Below are positions 52,241-60,926 of a stretch of DNA of 64,000 bases, one piece after another; the first letter of the stretch is position 1, and each line of letters opens with the position of its first letter. Position numbers and translations under genes: made by a program. Under the pieces are notes generated by a model, which had not been told where the DNA came from, did not search any database, and was given only the letters and a program-made list of their open reading frames with translations. Source of the stretch: Archangium violaceum (GTDB taxonomy: Bacteria > Myxococcota > Myxococcia > Myxococcales > Myxococcaceae); assembly GCF_016859125.1 (NCBI RefSeq), contig NZ_CP069338.1, forward strand, positions 3,838,501 to 3,902,500, read 5' to 3'.

Positions 52241-52864
52241 ATGAGCACGAATGGCTGTGGAGTCCGGGTGGACCAGGATGCGCAGGATTCGCGCGAGGAC
52301 CTGGCGCGGCGGTTGGAGCTGACGCAGCCGACGGACACCGTGCGGGGTCTGTTCTTCCTCGGGACGCTGGAGGCGGTGCGGGCGTTGGCGGGCGAGGACG
52401 CGGTGCGCCACTGCGTGGAGGCGGGGAGCGAGCCGCGCTTCGTGGAGTTCTTCAACTACCCGGTCAGCGACTTCCTCAAGGTGACCGACGCGGCGGCACG
52501 GGTGCTGGCGCCGCGGTGTGGAGGCTGGACGGAGGCGCTGCGGCACCTGGGGCGGCGGGCCACGGCGGACATGCTGAAGTCCGCGACGGGCAAGGCGCTG
52601 ATGCTGCTGTCGAAGGGGGAGGCGCGGTGGTTGGTGGGCAATCTGCCCGCGGCCTACCGGGCGGCGGTGAATCATGGGGAGCGCACGGTGACGTGGGAGG
52701 GGCCCTCACGGGGCCGCATTCTCATGCGGCGCGACTTCATGCCGTGCGCCTTCCACGAGGGCGTGTTGTTGGCCACGCTCGAGGCCATGAAGGCCCGCGA
52801 GGTGGAGGTACGCGGCTCGCGGGTGGACATGCTCGTCAGCGAGTACGTCATCTCCTGGTCGTGA
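52241..52864 (+). CDS. TIGR02265 (DUF2378) family myxobacterial protein, copy 1
   Basis: 207 residues from the ATG at 52241, with GGGAGG and GGACGGAG upstream. The motifs TDTVRGLFFLGTLEAVRALA, FVEFFNYPVSDFLKVTDAAA and AAYRAAVNHGERTVTWEGPS followed by RRDFMPCAFHEGVLLATLEA match the family, which is largely limited to myxobacteria and has many copies per genome. The protein at 53117 has the same layout. Function is unknown; sensory or regulatory roles have been guessed from genome context. Confidence 0.85.
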   Translation: MSTNGCGVRVDQDAQDSREDLARRLELTQPTDTVRGLFFLGTLEAVRALAGEDAVRHCVEAGSEPRFVEFFNYPVSDFLKVTDAAARVLAPRCGGWTEALRHLGRRATADMLKSATGKALMLLSKGEARWLVGNLPAAYRAAVNHGERTVTWEGPSRGRILMRRDFMPCAFHEGVLLATLEAMKAREVEVRGSRVDMLVSEYVISWS

Positions 52865-53116
52865 CGCGCAGGGTTTGCGCGTGGGGGTGGAGCGGGACCG
52901 CGCAGGGTTTGCGCCCGCGCTCCCCGGTCGGCTGTCGAGCGGTGTTGAGCACCGGACGGAGCAAGGGCCGGAAGGTCTCGGGTCTGGAACGAAGTGTGAA
53001 CCCGCGGACGGAACGGGCGTGAAACCCTCCTGGCGGCATGGGGGATGCAGTTCGGACATGCCGGTCGCGGTGACATGATTCAGCGCGATCTCCTCGTGGC
53101 CACTAGGAGTCGACCC

Positions 53117-53734
53117 ATGGAAGGTCTGGCGGTGCGGTCGATGGAACCCCCGGGTGATTGGGCGCAGGATCTGGTGTGGCGGATGTCCCGCGCCAGACCG
53201 CGGCACACGGTGCGTGGACTGAACTTCACCGGGGCGCTGGAGGCGGTGCGCTCGCTGCAGGGCGAGACGGCGGTGCGGCGCTGCCTGGAGGTGGGGGGAG
53301 AGGAGAAGTTCGTCGACTTCTTCAGCTATCCCGCGCACTCGCTGCTGAGGATGTACTCCTTCGCGGCGGAGCTGCTGGCGCCCGCGTTTGGAGGAGGGGA
53401 TGGGGTGCTGAGGGAGCTGGGGCGGCGGGCGACGTTGGACTTCCTGGCATCACCGGTGGGGCGTGCGGCGAAGGTGCTGGCATTCGGCAATCCGCGGCGG
53501 ATGGTGGAGTCCGCTCCGGAAATCTACCGGCAGACGCTGGGCTTCGGTTCCCTGAGGGTGGAGTGGACGGGGGCACGCAGTGGTTACGTGGTGCGCCGGG
53601 GGGACTTCCTGCCCGCCGAGTGCCACGAGGCCTCGTTCGAGCAGCTGCTGCGCTCGATGGGCGTGCGGCAGGTGAAGGTGAGGCGGGCGTGGGTGGATGG
53701 GTTGGAGGGAGGGCTCGCGTTCTCCTGGGAGTAG
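53117..53734 (+). CDS. TIGR02265 (DUF2378) family myxobacterial protein, copy 2
   Basis: 205 residues from the ATG at 53117, with TAGGAG upstream. It aligns with the protein at 52241 (RHTVRGLNFTGALEAVRSLQ, FVDFFSYPAHSLLRMYSFAA, VEWTGARSGYVVRRGDFLPA, ECHEASFEQLLRSMGVRQV). Overall similarity is moderate, so the duplication is old. The two genes are 252 bp apart on the same strand with no visible terminator between, and may be co-transcribed. Function is unknown. Confidence 0.85.
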   Translation: MEGLAVRSMEPPGDWAQDLVWRMSRARPRHTVRGLNFTGALEAVRSLQGETAVRRCLEVGGEEKFVDFFSYPAHSLLRMYSFAAELLAPAFGGGDGVLRELGRRATLDFLASPVGRAAKVLAFGNPRRMVESAPEIYRQTLGFGSLRVEWTGARSGYVVRRGDFLPAECHEASFEQLLRSMGVRQVKVRRAWVDGLEGGLAFSWE

Positions 53735-53781
53735 GCGGCCCGCCCTCTGTCCGTCGAAGGCCCCGCGGTTTCCTGTCCGGG

Positions 53782-54486
53782 TCACATCAGATAGGAGGAC
53801 TCGGAAGCCATCTCCTGCGCGGAGCCGTTGCCCCGCTGCTGGGCGTCGCGTTCCTCGCGGGTGCGCGTCTTGCTCTGGGTCCTGGGAGTGCTGCGCTTGC
53901 CGGCGCGTGGGGCGGGCTGGGGTGACAGCCCCTCGGCCTTGCGGCGAGCGGCACGTACCGCGTCCTTGCCCATGTCGAGCACGGCCGACACGGCGCCGGC
54001 CACGAGGTTGCCGGGCGGCGTATCCGGCGCGCGCGGATGGGGCCGGGTGGGCGAGGCCCGCTTCGCGAGCGTCAGCGCCTCGGCCATGTCCCGGAGCTCC
54101 TGGGGACTGAAGGCCTTGCGCACCTGGGGAAAGAGCCCGTTCTCCTCCTCGGTGACGTGGGTGCGGACGTTCTCCATGAGCACCTTCACCTTGGCGTCGA
54201 AGCGCTCGGCCTCGGGTGGCAGGTCCTCCAGCTCCTTGAGCAGCCACTTCACCACGTGGTGCTCCTCGAGTGCCTCGAGCACATCGTCCTCGAGCGCCCT
54301 GGCCCTGGCGCGCACGGAGGGATAGAGGATCTGCTCCTCGATGACCGCGTGGATGGCGAGCTCGCGCACCATCTGGTCCACGAGCTTGCGCTTGAGCTTC
54401 CGCGCGTTGCGGCCCGCCTGCTCGAACTTGCGGAAGAGCGTCTCCACCGTCTTGTGGTCTGCCTTCAAGAGCGCAATGGCATCCAT
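53782..54486 (-). CDS. hemerythrin-domain protein with basic tail
   Basis: 234 residues from the ATG at 54486, with AAAGGAGGG upstream. The four-helix hemerythrin bundle (residues 1-150) has ALLKADHKTVETLFRKFEQA, MVRELAIHAVIEEQILYPSV, LEEHHVVKWLLKELEDLPPE and MENVRTHVTEEENGLFPQVR, giving the His and Glu set expected for a di-iron site. The remaining 80 residues are Lys/Arg/Pro/Ser-rich (PAPRAGKRSTPRTQSKTRTR), probably disordered and perhaps nucleic acid-binding. It is probably an oxygen, nitric oxide or iron sensor or store. Confidence 0.88.
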   Translation of the reverse strand: MDAIALLKADHKTVETLFRKFEQAGRNARKLKRKLVDQMVRELAIHAVIEEQILYPSVRARARALEDDVLEALEEHHVVKWLLKELEDLPPEAERFDAKVKVLMENVRTHVTEEENGLFPQVRKAFSPQELRDMAEALTLAKRASPTRPHPRAPDTPPGNLVAGAVSAVLDMGKDAVRAARRKAEGLSPQPAPRAGKRSTPRTQSKTRTREERDAQQRGNGSAQEMASESSYLM

Positions 54487-54624
54487 TGAACGCCCTCCTT
54501 TCTGTTGCTCGATAGGGTGGCGATGCCACGCGCTTCATGCCCGGGCGAAGTGGACCTGGGACGGGGGCGGGCCGGAGGGAGGGCGGGCAGGCCCCTCACC
54601 CTCCGGGGAGGCTCGACGGGAGGC

Positions 54625-55782
54625 TCACTCGTAGCGGTAGCCGAGCGCGGCGGTGTCCTCCAGGTCGGCGGGGGTGACCATGAGGCCCGCCTCGTGGAAG
54701 GGCATGAGCATGTCGTCGATGTTGTTGCCGGGTTGGCCGGAGACGGGGAGGTAGGAGGGGATGCCGTGGAGGCGCTGCCACCGGGCCCAGATGCGGTCCA
54801 CGTTGGCGTGGTGGAGGAAGAACACGGGATCATTGGGCGAGGTGGAGATGCCCATGGTGCCGAAGATGAAGCGCCCATCGGGGGTGAAGCCGAGGAGCCC
54901 ACCGACCCAGCCGTGCACGGAGTTGTGCAGCTTGGGCGGGTTGAGGGGGATGAGGGTCATGAACCCATCCGGGGCGCACACCATGGTGACCTGGCCGGGA
55001 CTGTCGCGGAAGCCCTCGATGTTGTTGCGGAAGCTGAGGGTGGAGTCGCTGGTGGTGTCGAAGGGCGCCACGTCATAGAGCGGGACGGAGAGGGAGGCCT
55101 GGACGTCCTCGGGGGAGGGGAGGTCGGCGCCGGGGAGGGTGCCGAAGCCGCGCACGAGCCAGGACGAGCGGGAGGGCTGCTCGTTGAAGCCGAGCGGGTG
55201 GATGGTGAGGGGCCACTGGCCCTTGCGGAAGGGGCCGGAGTGGACGACGTAGCCGTCGTTGGGGTCCCCATCGCCGCCCATGAAGTCATCGCGGAAGACG
55301 GCGGCGGTGCTCTCGGGGCGGGTCCAATCCCAGTAGGGGACGGTGAGGTGCTTGTTGCCACTGACCTGGCGCAGGGCTTTCTCGAAGAGCAGCAGGTACT
55401 GGCGGTGCCAGGGAAGGAAGAGCGGGCCGCCGTGGGGCATGGGCATGGCGCCGGGCGGCTGGCTGGGATCGCAGACATAGAGGGAGCGATGCCAGGCGAC
55501 GAACTGGTCGTAGTAGCTGAGGCCGGGGGTGTACGGCGAGGGCACCTTCTTCAACTTCAGGACGGCCTGGACGTACTCCTTGCGCTCCCTGGGAGTCAGG
55601 GTGCGGACGTCGCGGCGCACGCGGAGGAAGGGGTGGTGGCGGCCCCTCTCCTCGGTGAGAGCCTGTTGGGTAGATGTCAGCTGCCGCGCCTCGAGCGGTT
55701 CGGAGCCGCAGCCGGCGAGGAACGACAGGGAAACGACGGCGAGGGCCAGGACGGCGTGACGGCACGTATCAGGTGAAAGCAA
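54625..55782 (-). CDS. tyrosinase (type 3 copper oxidase) lipoprotein
   Basis: 385 residues from TTG 55782, supported by GGGGGG 6 bp upstream; no ATG gives a signal peptide. The lipobox is VVSLSFLAGCGSEPLEA. CuA histidines lie in DQFVAWHRSLYVC and GGPLFLPWHRQYLLLFEKAL; CuB histidines lie in LHNSVHGWVGGLLGF and SPNDPVFFLHHANVDRIWAR. The pattern fits bacterial tyrosinases that oxidise phenols to quinones, here anchored outside the inner membrane. No caddie/MelC1-type copper chaperone is next to it. Confidence 0.9.
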   Translation of the reverse strand: MLSPDTCRHAVLALAVVSLSFLAGCGSEPLEARQLTSTQQALTEERGRHHPFLRVRRDVRTLTPRERKEYVQAVLKLKKVPSPYTPGLSYYDQFVAWHRSLYVCDPSQPPGAMPMPHGGPLFLPWHRQYLLLFEKALRQVSGNKHLTVPYWDWTRPESTAAVFRDDFMGGDGDPNDGYVVHSGPFRKGQWPLTIHPLGFNEQPSRSSWLVRGFGTLPGADLPSPEDVQASLSVPLYDVAPFDTTSDSTLSFRNNIEGFRDSPGQVTMVCAPDGFMTLIPLNPPKLHNSVHGWVGGLLGFTPDGRFIFGTMGISTSPNDPVFFLHHANVDRIWARWQRLHGIPSYLPVSGQPGNNIDDMLMPFHEAGLMVTPADLEDTAALGYRYE

Positions 55783-55899
55783 GATTTCCCCCCTTCGAGG
55801 GGAAACCTATTACGAGCCCGAGGAGGGATTGGAAAGCGCCTCTCACGGAGCGAGAGCCCTCGCGGTTTCGAATCATCAACCACTGAACGAGGATAAGCC

Positions 55900-55936
55900 C
55901 CCTCTCCCTCCGGGAGAGGGTTGGGGTGAGGGTATG
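55900..55936. repeat. dispersed palindromic repeat, copy 5
   Basis: CCCTCTCCCTCCGGGAGAGG then GTTGGGGTGAGGGTATG. It is between the tyrosinase start and the end of the SnoaL-like gene. It has the same orientation as the copies at 43744 and 48391. Confidence 0.8.
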
Positions 55937-55953
55937 CGGGTCGCGTATCCCAC

Positions 55954-56436
55954 TCAGGCTCCGGAGAGCCCCCGTTCCCGCATGTACTTGTCGAGCGAAG
56001 CGCGGGCCTGTGCCTGAACCTTGTTGCGCAGGAAGGGAGACCACCCGAGCAACAGGCCGACGGGTCCGAGGGACTGTCGGGACCAGGCCCAGAAGTCGAA
56101 GTGGTCGGTGTGGCGGAGGATCTTCCCGTCCTTGAATTCGAACTCGGCGTCGATGCGATTGAGGACCTTCCTGCCGGTGCCGCTGAAGGTGTAGCGGGCG
56201 TCCCAGTGGGCGCGGCCGGAGCGGTCATCGGCCTGGACGTCGCGGAAGGAGATGTCGAGGTCCTTGCCGCGCTCGCAGAGCATGAGCCACATGGAGGTGA
56301 CCTGGGGGCCGCGGAGGCCGACGAAGGCGGCGTCGGAGAACTCGGCATCGGGGAGGTAGAAGGAGGCCATGGCCTGGGCGTCGCGGCGCTGGAAGGCCGA
56401 GTAGAAGTCGGTGATGAGCTGGGCGTTGGGGTGCAT
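55954..56436 (-). CDS. SnoaL-like (NTF2-fold) protein
   Basis: 160 residues from the ATG at 56436 (MHPNAQLITDFYSAFQRRDA). The cone-fold pattern is MASFYLPDAEFSDAAFVGLR, GRAHWDARYTFSGTGRKVLN and HFDFWAWSRQSLGPVGLLLG. It resembles nuclear transport factor 2-like proteins that may bind small hydrophobic molecules. The C-terminal helix is basic (NKVQAQARASLDKYMRERG). It is a stand-alone gene, divergent from peptide deformylase. Confidence 0.8.
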   Translation of the reverse strand: MHPNAQLITDFYSAFQRRDAQAMASFYLPDAEFSDAAFVGLRGPQVTSMWLMLCERGKDLDISFRDVQADDRSGRAHWDARYTFSGTGRKVLNRIDAEFEFKDGKILRHTDHFDFWAWSRQSLGPVGLLLGWSPFLRNKVQAQARASLDKYMRERGLSGA

Positions 56437-56567
56437 GGGGGTGGGGTGTATCAAGCCGTACGGGGAGTCTGGGCGGAAACAAGAAGAGGACTGGGAAGTC
56501 ACACGAGGGCGTGCCCGGTGTAGAAGGGGCGCTTCACGCGCGACAACGCAGGGAGAAGAGACACCGT

Positions 56568-57092
56568 ATGGCTCGCGACATCGTCATCTGGCCGAACAAG
56601 GTCCTGAGCACACCGACGAAGCCGGTGACGGACTTCGGGGAGAACCTCACGAAGCTGCTGGAGGAGATGTTCGACGCGATGAAGGAGGCGGAGGGGATTG
56701 GGATCGCGGCGAACCAGGTCGGGGTGCCGTTGCGGTGCTCATGGGTGGGGAGGGAGGACGGGACGTTCTTCGAGATCATCAACCCGCGGATTCTGGAGAA
56801 GTCGGGGCCGGTGACCTTGGAGGAGGGCTGCCTGTCGGTGCCGGACCAGTACGAGAGGACGCCGCGGTTCCACAAGGTGAAGGTGAAGTACCAGGACCGA
56901 GCGGGCGAGTGGCACGAGCTGGAGGTGGAGGGGCGGCTGGCGCACGTGCTGCAGCACGAGATCGACCACCTGGACGGGCACGTCTTCGTGGACCACCTGT
57001 CCAACCTGAAGCGCAGCCTCATCCTGGAGAAGATGAAGAAGCTCCAGAAGGCGATGAAGCGCCACAAGGACAAGGACAAGGACAAGGAGTAG
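56568..57092 (+). CDS. def: peptide deformylase
   Basis: 174 residues from the ATG at 56568, with GGGAGAAG upstream. It removes the formyl group from the initiator methionine of new proteins. All three motifs are present: EGIGIAANQVGVP (GxGxAAxQ), LEEGCLSVPDQYERTPR (EGCLS) and HVLQHEIDHLDGHVFVDHLS (HExxH). The C-terminus is an alternating Lys/Asp tail (KRHKDKDKDKE), unusual for the family. No fmt or fmt-like gene follows; myxobacteria usually have more than one def. Confidence 0.95.
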   Translation: MARDIVIWPNKVLSTPTKPVTDFGENLTKLLEEMFDAMKEAEGIGIAANQVGVPLRCSWVGREDGTFFEIINPRILEKSGPVTLEEGCLSVPDQYERTPRFHKVKVKYQDRAGEWHELEVEGRLAHVLQHEIDHLDGHVFVDHLSNLKRSLILEKMKKLQKAMKRHKDKDKDKE

Positions 57093-57131
57093 CGGTCGGC
57101 GGTTGACGGTCCTGCGGGGAGCGCGTCCGGC

Positions 57132-58103
57132 TCAGAGGGCGGAGCGGTTGAGGCTGACGCGCAGGGCGGTCTTCATGGAGGCCCGGAGCCTGTTGGAGAG
57201 GGCGAGGTGGAGCGAGCTCCACGAGCCCGTGCCGCCGGACACCTCGCAGGAGGCGGCGCACAGGGCGAGCTGGATGGCGGGGGTGGGGAGGGAGTTGAGC
57301 AGGAGCAGCTCGACGAAGTCCTCGAGGGGCTGGGGCTCGAGGGAGAGGCGGAGCAGGGCGCGGCGGAAGTGTTTGCTCCAGGAGCGCAGCCCCTGCTGTC
57401 GGGTGAAGTCCAGCACGGCCTCGAGTGCCTGGGCGAGGGAGACGCGAGCGGCATCCAGCTCGCGCTCGAGGTCCTCCTCGGAGCCGGTCCCGACGTAGAG
57501 GAACTCGAAGGACGGGCTGGGGGCGCTGTCGGCGGGGGTGAAGAAGGCGTTCCAGCTCTCGTCGGCGGAGGAGGATTCGAGCTCGGCACCGACGGACAGG
57601 AAGCGCTGGATGACGTGCTGCATCTCGTCGGGCGAGCGGGCGCCGAGGTAGCGGGCGAGTGCCTCGACGGGGACGTCGAGCTCGCGAGCGAGCACCTCGG
57701 TGAGGGCGGAGGCGGCCTGGCGGCCCTGGATGAACGCGAGGAGCTGGGGACCGGAGATGTCGTAGAGGGGGGGCCGGACTTCGCGCGCGGCGAAGCGCTC
57801 GGTGCGCTCACCATCCGAGTAGAGGAGGAAACCGAGACCGCCGGTGTCGAAAGCGCTTCCCTGGGGGAAGGGGGCGACCCACAGGCGGGCGGAGGAGGCG
57901 GGGCGGTTCTCCAACCACTCCTCGAAGGACAGGTGTTCGCCGCCGGCATCCACCATCGTCACGCGAGAGTCGAAGGGGCTGTGGGGGCGGAGGCTGAGGC
58001 CCGTGAGCTCCTCGACGGCTTCCCATCGGACCTTCGCGGGCTCACGCAGGGCGCGGTTGCCGGAAGTGACCAGGACGGCGGTGCAGAGCTCTATGGGGCG
58101 CAT
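57132..58103 (-). CDS. hypothetical protein
   Basis: 323 residues from the ATG at 58103 (MRPIELCTAVLVTSGNRALR). Segments include LSFEEWLENRPASSARLWVA, LGFLLYSDGERTERFAAREV, LTEVLARELDVPVEALARYL and SFEFLYVGTGSEEDLEREL. It is mostly helical with an acidic central part. I recognise no family. It is divergent from the SPFH gene at 58202, with 98 bp between them. Confidence 0.65.
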   Translation of the reverse strand: MRPIELCTAVLVTSGNRALREPAKVRWEAVEELTGLSLRPHSPFDSRVTMVDAGGEHLSFEEWLENRPASSARLWVAPFPQGSAFDTGGLGFLLYSDGERTERFAAREVRPPLYDISGPQLLAFIQGRQAASALTEVLARELDVPVEALARYLGARSPDEMQHVIQRFLSVGAELESSSADESWNAFFTPADSAPSPSFEFLYVGTGSEEDLERELDAARVSLAQALEAVLDFTRQQGLRSWSKHFRRALLRLSLEPQPLEDFVELLLLNSLPTPAIQLALCAASCEVSGGTGSWSSLHLALSNRLRASMKTALRVSLNRSAL

Positions 58104-58201
58104 GGTGCGCCAGGGTACACCAAGGTAGGGACGAGGGCTCTGGCGCACGAGGCCGTGGGCGTGATGGAGTCTTGCTCCCCTGTTCCCCGGAGCCGTTACA
58201 C

Positions 58202-58912
58202 ATGGAAACTTCCATCCTGCTGGTGATGGCCGGTGTGGCCGCGGTTTGCGCGGCGAGCGGTGGGGTGCTGCTGAGGTGCTACCGACGGGTGGGACCCGGG
58301 GAGGCGCTGGTCATCGAGCGGGGGAGGGGGAGAGCGCGGGTGCGCTTCGGGAGCGCGCTGGTGCTGCCGGTGGTGGAGAGGGCGGAGGTGTTGGACCTCT
58401 CGGTGAGGAAGGTGGTGGTGGAGAGGAGGGGGAGGCAGGGCCTGTCGTGCCAGGACGGAATCCGGGTGGACGTGAGGGCGACGCTCTGGGTGAAGGTGGA
58501 GCCGGAGGAGGAGGGGGTGTTGAGGGTGGCGAGGGAGGTGGGGAGCGCGAGGGCGAACAAGCCGGAGGGGTTGCAGGGGCTGTTGGAGGAGCGCTTCGCG
58601 AGAGCGTTGGCGAACTCGGCGAGCACGTTCGACTTCGAGGAGTTGTTGGCGGACCGGAGCCTGTTCATCGACCACGTGATGATGGAGGTGGGGAGCGAGC
58701 TGTTGGGCTTCAAGCTGGAGCGGATGTCATTGGGGCGTCTGGAGCAGACGCCGCTGGACCAGTTGGATCCAACGAACGAGCAGGACGCGAGGGGAATCCT
58801 GAAGTTGACGGGGAGGGCGACGCGCCTGGCGCTCGAGACGAGCGGAGAGCCAGAAGGAGCGGACCGCGATCAACCCCACCACCCCGCTCCCTCCGGGAGG
58901 GGGACGGGGTGA
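58202..58912 (+). CDS. SPFH-domain (flotillin-like) membrane protein
   Basis: 236 residues from the ATG at 58202. An N-terminal membrane helix (ILLVMAGVAAVCAASGGVLL) is followed by RRVGPGEALVIERGRGRARV, VLPVVERAEVLDLSVRKVVV and GIRVDVRATLWVKVEPEEEG, the flotillin/SPFH pattern, then a helical part (LLEERFARALANSASTFDFE). It is shorter than flotillins because the long C-terminal coiled coil is missing. The last residues and the stop codon come from palindromic repeat copy 6. Tandem zinc-ribbon proteins often occur near SPFH genes, but the pair here lies 46 kb away. Confidence 0.8.
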   Translation: METSILLVMAGVAAVCAASGGVLLRCYRRVGPGEALVIERGRGRARVRFGSALVLPVVERAEVLDLSVRKVVVERRGRQGLSCQDGIRVDVRATLWVKVEPEEEGVLRVAREVGSARANKPEGLQGLLEERFARALANSASTFDFEELLADRSLFIDHVMMEVGSELLGFKLERMSLGRLEQTPLDQLDPTNEQDARGILKLTGRATRLALETSGEPEGADRDQPHHPAPSGRGTG

Positions 58913-58918
58913 GGGGAT
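58882..58918. repeat. dispersed palindromic repeat, copy 6, at the 3' end of the SPFH gene
   Basis: CCCCGCTCCCTCCGGGAGGG then GGACGGGGTGAGGGGAT. The core is one base-pair variant of CCCTCTCCC. The TGA inside GGGGTGAGGG is the stop codon of the SPFH gene (58910-58912). Confidence 0.7.
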
Positions 58919-58959
58919 GAAGGCCGAGGGTTGACCAAGAAGGTCCCCGGGCCGGGCGA

Positions 58960-60507
58960 TCACCCACGGAACCGGGAGCAATCGATCTCGTACTTGGAGA
59001 CCTTGTAATTGACGATGCGCTCGGTGGTGCGCAGGAGGCGAGCGGCCTTGGCGCGATTGCCGCGGGTGCTCTTGAGGGCGTCGAGGATCAAATCCTTCTC
59101 GAACTGCTCGACGGCGTCGGTGAGGGAGGTATTGGTGTGGGTTTCGGAGGCCTCGGCGGTCTGGAGGGTGGGGGGCAGGTGGTGGCCGTGGATGGCGTTG
59201 CCATCGCAGACGAGGACGGAGCGCTCGATGATGTTCTCCAGCTCGCGGACATTGCCGGGCCAGTGGTAGCTGACGAGCATGTCGATGGCGGGGGTGGAGA
59301 TGCGGCGGATGTTCTTGCCGTGTTCGCGCGCGTACTTGGCGACGAAGTGGTCTGCGAGCAGGAGCAGGTCCGACTTCCGTTCGCGCAAGGGTGGGATGAA
59401 GAGGGTGAAGACGTTGAGGCGGTAGTAGAGGTCCTCGCGGAAGGCCTTCTCGGAGATGGCGGTCTCGAGGTCCTTGTTGGTGGCGGCGATGAGGCGCACG
59501 TTGACCTTGAGTGTCTCGGTGCCGCCCACGCGCTCGAACTCACGCTCCTGGAGGACGCGCAGGAGCTTCACCTGGGTGGAGAGATTGATTTCACCGATCT
59601 CATCCAGGAAGAGGGTGCCGCCCTCGGCGAGCTCGAAGCGTCCGCGCTTGCGGGACTGGGCGCCGGTGAAGGCGCCCTTCTCGTAGCCGAAGAGCTCGGA
59701 CTCGATGAGGGTCTCCGGGAGGGCGGCGCAGTTGACCTTGATGAAGGGCTTCTTGGCGCGGGTGGAGTTGTAGTGGATGGCGTTGGCGATGAGCTCCTTG
59801 CCGGTGCCGGACTCGCCGCGGATGAGGACGGTGGTGGTGGTGCGAGCGACCTGGTGGATCTGCTCGTACACCTGTCGCATGGGGCCGGAGGTGCCGATGA
59901 TGTTGGAGAAGTCGTAGCGCTCGCGCAGCTCCTGGCGCAGGGTGGTGTTCTCCTCGAGGAGCTTCTTGCGTTCGTCCTCGAGGAGCCGGTGGGCGGAGAG
60001 GGCCTGGCCGATCATGGCGGCGATGACGCCGAAGAGGCGGGTCTCCTCGGCGTAGTCGCGGTCCTTGCGGAAGCGCAGGTCCACGCCGAGGGCGCCCACG
60101 GTCTTGCGGTGGACGAGGATGGGGACGCAGATGAAGGAGAGCTCCTGGCCGCTGTTGCGTCGGCCGAGGAAGGCGCGGTGGAGGAAGAGGGGCTCGCGGC
60201 TGACCTCGGGGACGACGATGGGCTTGCCGCTCTGGACGACGCGGCCGGTGATGCCCTCGCCGAGCTTGTAGCGGGCGGTGCGGCCCTCGGCGTTCAAGCC
60301 AATGGAGGCCTCGATGTAGAGGTCCTTGGAATCCGAGTCCATGAGGGTGACGGCGCCGCGGACGACGCCATGGTAGCGCTCGAGGCGCTCCAGGACGCGA
60401 TGGAGGGCGGCCCTCAAGTCCTGGGCGCCGGCGAGGGCCTGGCTGACCTCCAGGAGGCTCGCCAGGGTGGGGTGCTTGCCTGTCTGCTCGTCCAACCGCT
60501 TCGCCAT
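58960..60507 (-). CDS. GAF-AAA+-Fis sigma-54 activator (NifA-like), divergent from glnII
   Basis: 515 residues from the ATG at 60507. GAF sensor at about 25-180 ([40 protein letters not shown]), then AAA+ with [40 protein letters not shown] and [20 protein letters not shown], and a Fis-type HTH at the end ([20 protein letters not shown]). This is the NifA/NorR-like layout, which senses a small ligand through GAF instead of being phosphorylated. The divergent gene is glnII and two pairs of palindromes lie between, so it likely controls glutamine synthetase and perhaps itself. Its ligand is unknown. Confidence 0.92.
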   Translation of the reverse strand: MAKRLDEQTGKHPTLASLLEVSQALAGAQDLRAALHRVLERLERYHGVVRGAVTLMDSDSKDLYIEASIGLNAEGRTARYKLGEGITGRVVQSGKPIVVPEVSREPLFLHRAFLGRRNSGQELSFICVPILVHRKTVGALGVDLRFRKDRDYAEETRLFGVIAAMIGQALSAHRLLEDERKKLLEENTTLRQELRERYDFSNIIGTSGPMRQVYEQIHQVARTTTTVLIRGESGTGKELIANAIHYNSTRAKKPFIKVNCAALPETLIESELFGYEKGAFTGAQSRKRGRFELAEGGTLFLDEIGEINLSTQVKLLRVLQEREFERVGGTETLKVNVRLIAATNKDLETAISEKAFREDLYYRLNVFTLFIPPLRERKSDLLLLADHFVAKYAREHGKNIRRISTPAIDMLVSYHWPGNVRELENIIERSVLVCDGNAIHGHHLPPTLQTAEASETHTNTSLTDAVEQFEKDLILDALKSTRGNRAKAARLLRTTERIVNYKVSKYEIDCSRFRG

Positions 60508-60563
60508 GGAAAAGTGCTCTCCCCATGAAACCGGGTGCCGTCCAGGGGGGACCCGGAGAGGTT

Positions 60564-60609
60564 CCTACATTTTTGTCGGTTTCTCGCGGAACTCCTACGA
60601 AATTGTAGC
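60564..60609. promoter_or_regulatory. palindrome pair 1 (probable enhancer sites) near the activator gene
   Basis: CCTACATTTTTGTCGG at 60564-60579 and CCTACGAAATTGTAGC at 60594-60609, starts 30 bp apart. They share the consensus CCTACNAAATTGTNGG, an imperfect inverted repeat, and lie 57 bp upstream of the activator's start codon. They are suited for autoregulation or for looping to the glnII promoter. Confidence 0.75.
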
Positions 60610-60778
60610 GGAAACCCTCGGGCTCCGAGCGGCCGCCGGGCCAGGAATCGTTGAGGAGTCGGCCCGGGGAGAGGCATTCGGCGTCGGATTCAGGTCGAAC
60701 GAAGGGGTCGGAGGGGGCCTCGGGGCGGTCCGGGAGCGAGGGGGCGGCCCTCGCGTCCCTCGGGGCCGGAAGTTCAAT

Positions 60779-60824
60779 CCGACAAAATTGTAGGAACATC
60801 GCGCTTCTCCTACGAAATTGTCGG
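60779..60824. promoter_or_regulatory. palindrome pair 2 (probable enhancer sites) upstream of glnII
   Basis: CCGACAAAATTGTAGG at 60779-60794 and CCTACGAAATTGTCGG at 60809-60824, again with starts 30 bp apart. They match the two sites at 60564 and end 86 bp before the -24 element of the glnII sigma-54 promoter, a typical distance for enhancer-bound activators. Confidence 0.8.
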
Positions 60825-60910
60825 AGTCCCGGACGGCTCTCCGAGACGGGGCGAGTCCGCTCCCGAGCTATTTCGAGGGTTTCCGTCGAGCCCCCCGCGG
60901 TTTGGCCCGT

Positions 60911-60926
60911 TGGCACCGCATCTGCA
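60911..60926 (+). promoter_or_regulatory. sigma-54 (-24/-12) promoter of glnII
   Basis: TGGCACCGCATCTGCA matches TGGCAC-N5-TTGCA except for one base before TGC, with GG and GC at the required 10-bp separation. Transcription would start near 60937, giving a leader of about 70 nt before the glnII ATG at 61010. Confidence 0.85.

Noticed and set aside
59137..60528. 463-codon plus-strand frame opposite the sigma-54 activator
   Set aside because: Glu/Gly/Val-rich shadow of the conserved AAA+ gene on the other strand.
60508..60563. A second sigma-54 promoter facing the activator gene
   Set aside because: CGGCACCCGGTTTCAT on the minus strand keeps the -24 half but lacks the GC at -12.
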